Shown here piece after piece: positions 58,608-64,000 of a stretch of DNA of 64,000 bases (position 1 is its first letter; each line of letters begins with the position of its first letter). Made by a program: the position numbers and the translations under genes. Under the pieces are notes generated by a model, which saw only the letters and a program-made list of their open reading frames with translations, made no database searches and had not been told where the DNA came from. This stretch comes from an uncultured Bacteroidales bacterium (lineage in GTDB: Bacteria; Bacteroidota; Bacteroidia; Bacteroidales; P3). The DNA lies in the NCBI GenBank assembly GCA_900316235.1, contig ONCC01000002.1, forward strand, positions 1 to 64,000, written 5' to 3'.

Positions 58608-59648
58608 ATGAAAAAAAGCATTCTCTTTCTTGCCACAGCCATGATGCTCACCGCCGTCAGTGCCACCGCCCAGAACCAAGTCGACAAACAGGGTCGCCGC
58701 CAGGGTCACTGGATCCGCACCGACAAGGACGGCTCCAAGATCTATGAGGGCGACTTCCAGGACGGCCTTGAGACCGGCACCTTCACCTACTACTACCACG
58801 ACGGCACCGTGCGCATCCGCAACACCTATACCGAGCCCGGCCGCCGCTGCCTCCACGAGGCCTACGACGCTCAGGGTCACCTCCTTGCCCGAGGTGAATA
58901 CAACCAGCGCAACCGCGACGGCCTCTGGAAGTTCTACGCCGAAGACGGCCGCCTCGTCAAGGAAGCCACCTACAATATGGGCGTCAAGGACGGCATCCAT
59001 GTCATCTACGAACGCAACGGCGACACCGCCGAAGTCTCCACCTGGGCCAACAACCACCGCCACGGACGCTGGTGGAAACGCATCGGCGACAAAGGCTACA
59101 TCACCGGCAACTACGTCAACGGTGGCCTCGAGGGACGCCTCGTGGCCTACGACGACAACGGCAAGCTGAGCCGCGAAGGCTTCTATGCCGGCGGCCTCAA
59201 GCATGGCGACTACAAATACTACGAGGACGGCATCCTCACCATCAAGGAGCGCTGGAACTACGGCATGATGAACGACCGCGAAATCCGCCTCCTCTGCCCC
59301 GAAGAGCGCTTCGTCTCCATCCACGACATCGCCTGTATGGCCGCCCAGGGCAAAGCCAAAACCATCGTCATCCTCCGCGACGGCACCAAACTCACCACCC
59401 TCGAGCCCACCGACCCCGTCTTCTCGCGCGCCGGCGACGAGCTCTTCGCCCTCGCCAACCGAAAAAGCCGCATCTCCGTGGCTCGCAGCTGCATCCAGGG
59501 CATTGGGAAAGACAATGAGAACCGCGACATACTCCTCCTCGAGCCCCAGCCCGACTTCGCCATCTTCCCCGACGAGGACGCCGTCAAGATGGTGCAGTCC
59601 ATCCACTTTGAGGAACACCCCCCACTGGAAGAAATAATTAACCGATAA
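58608..59648 (+). CDS. Secreted MORN-repeat protein (YwqK-like)
   Basis: 346 residues. Signal peptide ends ATAQ. Residues about 30-230 are MORN_2-type repeats: RRQGHWIRTDKDGSKIYEGD, RNRDGLWKFYAEDGRLVKEA, HRHGRWWKRIGDKGYITGNY, LEGRLVAYDDNGKLSREGFY and LKHGDYKYYEDG. The C-terminal 110 residues are a separate part without recognised domain. Such proteins are often labelled YwqK-type antitoxins, but the signal peptide and the lack of a toxin gene argue against that role here. Probably a periplasmic or outer-membrane scaffold. Confidence 0.8.
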   Translation: MKKSILFLATAMMLTAVSATAQNQVDKQGRRQGHWIRTDKDGSKIYEGDFQDGLETGTFTYYYHDGTVRIRNTYTEPGRRCLHEAYDAQGHLLARGEYNQRNRDGLWKFYAEDGRLVKEATYNMGVKDGIHVIYERNGDTAEVSTWANNHRHGRWWKRIGDKGYITGNYVNGGLEGRLVAYDDNGKLSREGFYAGGLKHGDYKYYEDGILTIKERWNYGMMNDREIRLLCPEERFVSIHDIACMAAQGKAKTIVILRDGTKLTTLEPTDPVFSRAGDELFALANRKSRISVARSCIQGIGKDNENRDILLLEPQPDFAIFPDEDAVKMVQSIHFEEHPPLEEIINR

Positions 59649-59683
59649 AAAAAAGAAGCGCCCAGCCATCCAGCTGGGCGTTT
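59647..59683. terminator. Hairpin terminator shared by the MORN gene and a minus-strand RNA
   Basis: CGCCCAGC (59659-59666) pairs with GCTGGGCG (59673-59680). On the minus strand it is followed by CTTC and eight T, a good terminator; on the plus strand only TTT follows. Confidence 0.75.
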
Positions 59684-59785
59684 CCTCCATTAAACACTAT
59701 TACAAAATCCAAAATTTAGAAGGTATTCTGGAAACCTTTCCCATTAATTATCAACCTTTTCAAACGTTTCTACGCCTTCAAAGAC
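59648..59785 (-). ncRNA. Candidate small RNA (about 135 nt)
   Basis: A perfect promoter at 59821-59791 and a hairpin plus T-run ending at 59647 delimit a transcript that covers no gene. The only ORF inside is 14 codons (MGKVSRIPSKFWIL). The transcript ends at the stop codon of the MORN gene and is convergent to it, so it overlaps the MORN mRNA tail in antisense. No known RNA family is recognised. Confidence 0.45.
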
Positions 59786-59790
59786 GATTG

Positions 59791-59821
59791 CAAAGGTACA
59801 ACTATTTTTTATTCTGACAAA
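59791..59821 (-). promoter_or_regulatory. Bacteroidetes sigma-70-type promoter pointing into a gene-free region
   Basis: Minus strand: TTTG at 59821-59818, 19 bases, TACCTTTG at 59798-59791. It is an exact consensus match but no protein gene follows leftward, which supports the small RNA call. Confidence 0.6.
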
Positions 59822-59860
59822 ATTTTTTTTCGATAAAAAAGTAACTATTTGCCACTCCCG

Positions 59861-61090
59861 ATGAAAATCGCCGCCCAAACCCTCGGTTGCAAACTCAACT
59901 TCGCCGAAACCTCCGACCTACTGCGCCGCCTCGCCGAAGAGGGTAACACCATCGTCGACTTCCACTCACTGGCCGACCTCTACATCGTCAACACCTGCAC
60001 CGTGACGGCGGTGGCCGAGAAGAAATGCCGCAACGCCATCCGCCAGGCCCACCGGCAAAATCCTGACGCCCAGATTGTCGTCATGGGCTGCTTCGCCCAG
60101 GTGGCAAAAGAGGAAATTGAGAAGATGCCTGGCGTAACCCAAGTGCTTGGTAACGACAGCAAACGGCTCCTCTCTTATTCAGGCGAGGACCGCACCCGCA
60201 CTTTCTTCAAGATCCAGGACGGCTGCGACTATTTCTGCACCTACTGCGCCATCCCCTTCGCCCGCGGCCGCTCACGCTCCGCCACCATCGAGGAGACTCT
60301 CTGCGCCGCCCGCCGCATATCCGACAGCGGTGCCAAGGAGGTGATTCTCACCGGTGTTAACACCGGCACCTTCGGCCAGCACCAGGGAGAGAATTTTCTA
60401 GAACTTCTAGAGAAACTAGATAACCTAGAAGGCATCCTGCGCTACCGCATCTCCTCCATCGAACCCAACCTGCTCACCGACGAGATTATCGACTTCGTGG
60501 CCCATAGCCGGGCATTCCTCCCCCACTTCCACATCCCACTGCAGGCCGGCAGCGACCATGTGCTCAGCCTCATGCACCGCCGCTACGACACCGCCCTCTA
60601 CCGCAGCAAGTTGGAGCGCATCAAGTCCGTCATGCCCGATGCCTGTATCGCCGCCGACGTGATGGCCGGCTTCAACGGCGAGACGGAGGAAGAATTTCAG
60701 AAAGTGCTCCGCTTCATCGACTCGCTCCCCATCTCCTACCTCCACGTCTTCACCTACAGCGACCGCCCCGGAACCGCAGCGCTGAAACTGGGTGAGAAGA
60801 TTCCCATCCCCGTGCGCCACGAGCACACCGCACGCCTCCTCGAACTCAGCGAGAAGAAGCACAAAACCTTCATCGACAGCCAACTCGGCAAAACCCGCCC
60901 CGTCCTCTGGGAATCGACCCAACACCTCTCCCCCTCTAAGTTAGAGGGGGTACCCGAAGGGCGGGGGCGTATATCATATATGTTCGGTTGGACAGACAAC
61001 TACATCCGCCTTTCCCGCCCCTACTCCCCCACCCTCGCGGGCTCCATCGAGGAGGTCGAAATCCGTCCCGAAAACATCGTCCGAGAGTAA
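59861..61090 (+). CDS. mtaB: tRNA (t6A37) methylthiotransferase MtaB-like
   Basis: 409 residues from ATG 59861; a TTG at 59849 is less likely. Methylthiolates t6A37 of tRNA. MiaB/MtaB layout: N-terminal UPF0004 domain with Cys in TLGCKLN, NTCTVTAVAEKKCRN and VMGCFAQV, radical SAM domain with QDGCDYFCTYCAIPFARG (CxxxCxxC) and LTGVNTG, and a C-terminal TRAM-like part. Two repeats interrupt it in frame: a nonamer array (60398-60433) and a palindromic element (60930-60961) near the C-terminus. The t6A synthesis gene tsaD at 1131 provides the substrate base. Confidence 0.93.
   Translation: MKIAAQTLGCKLNFAETSDLLRRLAEEGNTIVDFHSLADLYIVNTCTVTAVAEKKCRNAIRQAHRQNPDAQIVVMGCFAQVAKEEIEKMPGVTQVLGNDSKRLLSYSGEDRTRTFFKIQDGCDYFCTYCAIPFARGRSRSATIEETLCAARRISDSGAKEVILTGVNTGTFGQHQGENFLELLEKLDNLEGILRYRISSIEPNLLTDEIIDFVAHSRAFLPHFHIPLQAGSDHVLSLMHRRYDTALYRSKLERIKSVMPDACIAADVMAGFNGETEEEFQKVLRFIDSLPISYLHVFTYSDRPGTAALKLGEKIPIPVRHEHTARLLELSEKKHKTFIDSQLGKTRPVLWESTQHLSPSKLEGVPEGRGRISYMFGWTDNYIRLSRPYSPTLAGSIEEVEIRPENIVRE
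60398..60433 (+). repeat. 9-bp repeats inside mtaB
   Basis: CTAGAACTT, CTAGAGAAA, CTAGATAAC, CTAGAAGGC; encodes Leu-Glu/Asp-x triplets (LELLEKLDNLEG). Codon use (CTA) differs from the surrounding CTC/CTG. Confidence 0.75.
60930..60961 (+). repeat. Double-hairpin palindromic element inside mtaB
   Basis: CCCCCTCTAA G TTAGAGGGGG (60930-60950) is followed by CCC GAA GGG (60953-60961) and a G-rich tail. It encodes the variable residues SPSKLEGVPEGRG in the C-terminal domain. Confidence 0.85.
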
Positions 61091-61174
61091 CCTCCCGACC
61101 CCTCGCAAACGTAGAAAATTCGTAATTCATATCACACTGGTTTACAGCGGGATATATTTTTTTACCCTCAAAAC

Positions 61175-61272
61175 ACCCTCCAACTCCTAACTAGCTATAA
61201 ACCAGTTACCAACTCCCTACCAACTCCTAACCAACTCCTACCACGGTAGGTGTTGGTCCGTTTTTGATAGGT
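61175..61272. repeat. Dispersed GGTAGGAGTTGG element, copy 4 (longest)
   Basis: Several CCAACTCCTA units at 61180-61240, then the centre CCTACCACGGTAGG and GTGTTGGT, then TTTTTGATAGG and TTTTTGATCC. Lies between mtaB and the convergent proS; nothing else is seen in the 61091-61304 gap. Confidence 0.82.
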
Positions 61273-61304
61273 TTTTGATCCATTTATCTCCCCTTTTTCT
61301 TATT

Positions 61305-61341
61305 AAAAGAAAACCCCTACGGGAGGATATCCCGTAGGGGT
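61305..61341 (-). terminator. Intrinsic terminator of proS
   Basis: ACCCCTACGGGA and TCCCGTAGGGGT form a 12-bp perfect stem with a 5-base loop; on the minus strand TTTTCTTTT follows. Confidence 0.88.
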
Positions 61342-61364
61342 ATAAAGGTGTCATTAAACATTTC

Positions 61365-62837
61365 TTAATAACTGCGGGCGAAGACCACGCGGCGGTGGGA
61401 GGGTTTGCCGCTGTAGATGCACTTGCCTTCCTCTTCGGGGGCGTCGTAGGGGATGCAGCGGATGGTAGCCTTGGTTTCCTCCTTGATGCGCTCCTCGGTC
61501 TCGGGAGTGCCGTCCCAGTGGCAGAGCAGGAAGCCGTTCTTCTCAATCTCGACCTTGAAGTCCTCCCAGGTGTCGACCTTGCGGGTCATGCTGGCGCGGA
61601 AGTCGGCGGCTTTCTTGAAGAGGTTCTGCTGGATCTGTTCCATGAGGTCATAGACGTGGTCGGCGATGCCTTCGATGGGCATGGTGATTTTCTCCAGCGT
61701 GTCACGGCGACGCACCTCGCAGGTGCCGTTCTCCATGTCGCGGGCACCGATGGCCAGCTGCACGGGGACACCCTTGAACTCGTACTCGGTGAACTTCCAG
61801 CCAGGCTTGTACTCCGGACGGTTGTCGTATTTCACCACGAGACCCTTGGCTTCGAGGGCCTTGACTATCGGGGCGATATGCTCGTCGAGCTGGCGCTGCT
61901 GCTCGTCGCTCTTGCAGATGGGGACGATGGCCACATGGATGGGGGCCAGACGCGGCGGCAGCACGAGGCCGTTGTCGTCGGAGTGGGTCATGATGAGGGC
62001 GCCCATCAGGCGGGTGCTGACACCCCACGAGGTGGCCCAGACGTATTCTAACTTATTCTCTTTGTTGAGGAACTGCACCTCGAAGGCCTTGGCGAAGTTC
62101 TGCCCGAGGAAGTGGCTGGTGCCGGCCTGCAGGGCCTTGCCGTCCTGCATCATAGCCTCGATACAGAGGGTGTCGAGGGCACCGGCGAAGCGCTCGTTGG
62201 GGCTCTTGTGTCCCTTGATTACGGGCACAGCCATGTAGTTCTCCACGAAGTCGCCATAGACGTCGAGCATCTTGCGGGCCTCCTCTTCTGCCTCCTCGCG
62301 GGTGGCGTGGGCGGTGTGGCCCTCCTGCCACAGGAACTCGGCGGTGCGGAGGAACATGCGGGTACGCATCTCCCAGCGCACCACGTTGGCCCACTGGTTG
62401 CAGAGGATGGGCAGGTCGCGGTAGGACTTAATCCAGTTCTTATAGGTGCTCCAGATGATGGTCTCGGAGGTGGGGCGCACGATGAGCTCTTCCTCCAGCT
62501 TGGCGGCGGGGTCGACCACGACGCCGTTGCCGTTGGGGTCGTTCATCAGGCGGTGGTGGGTCACCACGGCGCACTCCTTAGCGAAACCCTCCACGTGCTC
62601 GGCCTCACGGCTGAGGAAGCTCTTGGGGATGAAGAGGGGGAAGTAGGCGTTGACGTGGCCGGTGGCCTTGAACATACTGTCGAGCTGGTGCTGCATCTTC
62701 TCCCAGATGGCGTAGCCATAGGGTTTTATCACCATACAGCCGCGCACGGCACTCTGTTCGGCGAGGTCGGCACGCACCACCAGTTCGTTATACCATTCGG
62801 AGTAGTTCTCACTGCGTTTCGAAAAGTCTTTTGCCAT
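61365..62837 (-). CDS. proS: Prolyl-tRNA synthetase, archaeal/eukaryal type
   Basis: 490 residues, the length of the short archaeal/eukaryal-like ProRS without the bacterial editing insertion. Class II motifs: [15 protein letters not shown] (motif 1 region), [15 protein letters not shown] and [24 protein letters not shown] (motif 2, with Arg), and [21 protein letters not shown] leading to motif 3. The anticodon-binding domain holds [11 protein letters not shown]. The C-terminal extra domain has Cys in [14 protein letters not shown] ending and CEVRRRD. Charges tRNA-Pro. Many Bacteroidota use this type. Confidence 0.95.
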   Translation of the reverse strand: MAKDFSKRSENYSEWYNELVVRADLAEQSAVRGCMVIKPYGYAIWEKMQHQLDSMFKATGHVNAYFPLFIPKSFLSREAEHVEGFAKECAVVTHHRLMNDPNGNGVVVDPAAKLEEELIVRPTSETIIWSTYKNWIKSYRDLPILCNQWANVVRWEMRTRMFLRTAEFLWQEGHTAHATREEAEEEARKMLDVYGDFVENYMAVPVIKGHKSPNERFAGALDTLCIEAMMQDGKALQAGTSHFLGQNFAKAFEVQFLNKENKLEYVWATSWGVSTRLMGALIMTHSDDNGLVLPPRLAPIHVAIVPICKSDEQQRQLDEHIAPIVKALEAKGLVVKYDNRPEYKPGWKFTEYEFKGVPVQLAIGARDMENGTCEVRRRDTLEKITMPIEGIADHVYDLMEQIQQNLFKKAADFRASMTRKVDTWEDFKVEIEKNGFLLCHWDGTPETEERIKEETKATIRCIPYDAPEEEGKCIYSGKPSHRRVVFARSY

Positions 62838-62903
62838 TGAATATATATTTTTTTATTTATTATACAATATTTTGTGACGTTTGTCGTTTCAATAGACGAT
62901 TTG

Positions 62904-62911
62904 CAAAGATA
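62904..62911 (-). promoter_or_regulatory. -7 box of proS
   Basis: TATCTTTG on the minus strand, 66 bases before the ATG; no exact -33 TTTG. Confidence 0.5.
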
Positions 62912-62956
62912 CGAAAAAAATTGGAAATCGAGGATTGAAAATAGAAAAATGTCAAA

Positions 62957-63781
62957 ATGAGATATAAAAGTATTGTTGCAGCGGTGATTCTGATGCTGGT
63001 ATCCACAGTGTCCCATGGGCAGGAGAAGCATGGTATCGACACGCTGCAATGTCATATTGTGGGCTTTTCCTTTGGCGCGCTGACGCCTCTCTCGGGAAGC
63101 AACAGCGGCGATATGCCCGGTGGCAGCATGAAAGACCTCTACAATGGCCCCTATCTGAATTTCGCCCTGGAATGGGACTATAAGACGAAGCGCAACTGGA
63201 TAGTGTCGTTGGAGGGCGACCTGTGGTTCGGCTACAATAGCGACAACCTGACCTTGCGTGCTGAACGCATGGGTGACATCTACACGAGCCAGGGCTACCT
63301 GATGGGCATGGACGGCAGCGACGGTGTGGTCACGCTCTACAACCGCGGTTTCGCCGTGCGCCCCGGTATCGGCAAAATCATTCCACTCTTCCGCAAGAAT
63401 CCCGATTCGGGCATCCTGCTGAAACTCAGTGGCGGATGGATGATGCAGAAAACGGTAAACACACAGGACATGAACGAGGGCGAGGTGCCACAGCTGGATG
63501 AGAAGATGATGCCGCTCTATGACCACCTGCGCCACGGTCTGATTCTCACCGAAAGTGTCGGGTTCATCTACATGAGCAACCGCTCAACCTATATCAACTT
63601 CAAAATCACCTTCGACCTGAGCCAGTGCTTCAGCTGGTCGACTCGTCCCTATATCATCGACAAGGTGATGGGACTGAACGGCAAAGACAACAACCGCTAC
63701 TTCGACCTGATGGGCGGCGTGAAACTATCATGGATGTTCCCGTTCACGGGAAAGACGTCGTATGATTATTACTACTATTAG
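62957..63781 (+). CDS. Secreted outer-membrane beta-barrel protein
   Basis: 274 residues. Signal peptide ends VSHGQ. The mature part starts with IVGFSFGALTPLSGSNSGD, followed by alternating strands and Tyr/Trp-rich turns (YLNFALEWDYKTKRNWIVSLEG, GILLKLSGGWMMQK), and ends in a Tyr-rich tail. The pattern suits an outer-membrane barrel such as a conjugal-transfer-independent porin-like family. It lies 19 bases before waaA, so it may be transcribed with it. Function unknown. Confidence 0.68.
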   Translation: MRYKSIVAAVILMLVSTVSHGQEKHGIDTLQCHIVGFSFGALTPLSGSNSGDMPGGSMKDLYNGPYLNFALEWDYKTKRNWIVSLEGDLWFGYNSDNLTLRAERMGDIYTSQGYLMGMDGSDGVVTLYNRGFAVRPGIGKIIPLFRKNPDSGILLKLSGGWMMQKTVNTQDMNEGEVPQLDEKMMPLYDHLRHGLILTESVGFIYMSNRSTYINFKITFDLSQCFSWSTRPYIIDKVMGLNGKDNNRYFDLMGGVKLSWMFPFTGKTSYDYYYY

Positions 63782-63800
63782 TAGTTAAGGCAATACTAGT

Positions 63801-64000
63801 ATGAGAGTTTTATATACTATAGGGATTTGGTTTTATACACTGGGTATCCGTGCAGTTGCCCTCTTCGGCCATGAGAAAGCGAGGCAGATGGTTGAGGGAT
63901 GGAAGCGGTGGCCCGAGCAAGTGGCCAAGTTGGATCAAAACCGTCACACGGTGTGGTTCCACGCTGCCAGCCTGGGAGAATTCGAGCAGGCTCGTCCTGT
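63801..64000 (+). CDS. waaA: 3-deoxy-D-manno-octulosonic acid transferase WaaA, 5' part only
   Basis: The ATG at 63801 opens a frame that runs off the window (about 66 residues seen). After an N-terminal membrane helix (MRVLYTIGIWFYTLGIRAV) comes VWFHAASLGEFEQARP, the Glu-containing acceptor motif of WaaA/KdtA, which adds Kdo from CMP-Kdo to lipid IVA. It matches the presence of kdsA at 10654. The last base is the window edge. Confidence 0.9.
   Translation, partial: MRVLYTIGIWFYTLGIRAVALFGHEKARQMVEGWKRWPEQVAKLDQNRHTVWFHAASLGEFEQARP

Noticed and set aside
58608..59648. YwqK-type antitoxin of a toxin-antitoxin pair
   Set aside because: It has a signal peptide and no toxin-like neighbour; MORN repeats alone do not support the label.
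1..64000. tRNA or rRNA genes, insertion sequences, integrases
   Set aside because: I looked for cloverleaf-like stems, transposase DDE or tyrosine-recombinase motifs and found none in the gene-free stretches or the ORFs.

Overview
The window comes from a member of the order Bacteroidales (phylum Bacteroidota). Evidence: at least eight start regions carry the phylum's sigma-70-type promoter (TTTG, 19-20 bases, TAnnTTTG); no Shine-Dalgarno-like signal decides starts; there is a PorP/SprF-type protein, an OmpA-like/PD40 partner, and a surface protein with a type IX secretion (T9SS) C-terminal sorting domain. Lipid A/LPS genes (kdsA, waaA start) show an outer membrane. HydE points to an [FeFe]-hydrogenase-bearing anaerobe. 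I cannot fix family or genus. No rRNA, tRNA, CRISPR array, transposase or integrase is visible.

Layout. 0-9.6 kb: ROK kinase (cut by the edge), small barrel protein, tsaD, porP-like and PD40/OmpA genes, then two tandem paralogous cassettes, each ECF sigma factor / single-pass membrane protein (putative anti-sigma) / secreted beta-barrel with an N-terminal adhesin-head-like (GIN/DUF2807-like) domain; each cassette is preceded by the same distinctive promoter. 9.8-13 kb: minus-strand operon DHOD-like / four-helix bundle / kdsA / exonuclease. 13-21 kb: TPR membrane protein, elbB-like, trans-sulfuration-family enzyme, WG-repeat protein with pyrC, ADP-forming acyl-CoA synthetase. 21-27 kb: more AT-rich block with a T9SS LRR protein, a P-loop protein, a four-helix protein and a flippase. 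27-31 kb: a GH20 relative that lost its catalytic segment, hydE, a Cys-rich small lipoprotein, a second radical SAM protein. 31-41 kb: pepD, purF-like gene without its catalytic Cys, coiled-coil protein, MauE/DoxX-thioredoxin fusion with two more Cys-rich lipoproteins, ftsK. 41-48 kb: PgpH-like phosphodiesterase, YfhO protein, two glycosyltransferases.

48-58.5 kb is the most striking part: a minus-strand operon with one promoter that reads ECF-transporter S component, IspD/TarI-like cytidylyltransferase, (Fic gene), phosphoenolpyruvate mutase with a cytidylyltransferase head, phosphonopyruvate decarboxylase, iron alcohol dehydrogenase, LicD, a UDP-galactopyranose-mutase-like flavoprotein, a galactofuranosyltransferase-like enzyme and a GT2 enzyme. 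The natural reading is a phosphonate (probably 2-hydroxyethylphosphonate, because a reductase replaces the usual aminotransferase) attached to a galactofuranose-containing surface glycan. The final GT2 gene has a C9 homopolymer right after its ATG and is out of frame by one base here, which looks like a phase-variable switch in the OFF state. The fic gene sits between two 40-bp direct copies of the ispD 3' end and seems to have been inserted into this operon.

58.5-64 kb: MORN-repeat protein, a candidate small RNA, mtaB, archaeal/eukaryal-type proS, a secreted barrel and the start of waaA. The window is also rich in short repeats of several families (heptamers, nonamers, palindromic elements), both between genes and inside coding sequences.
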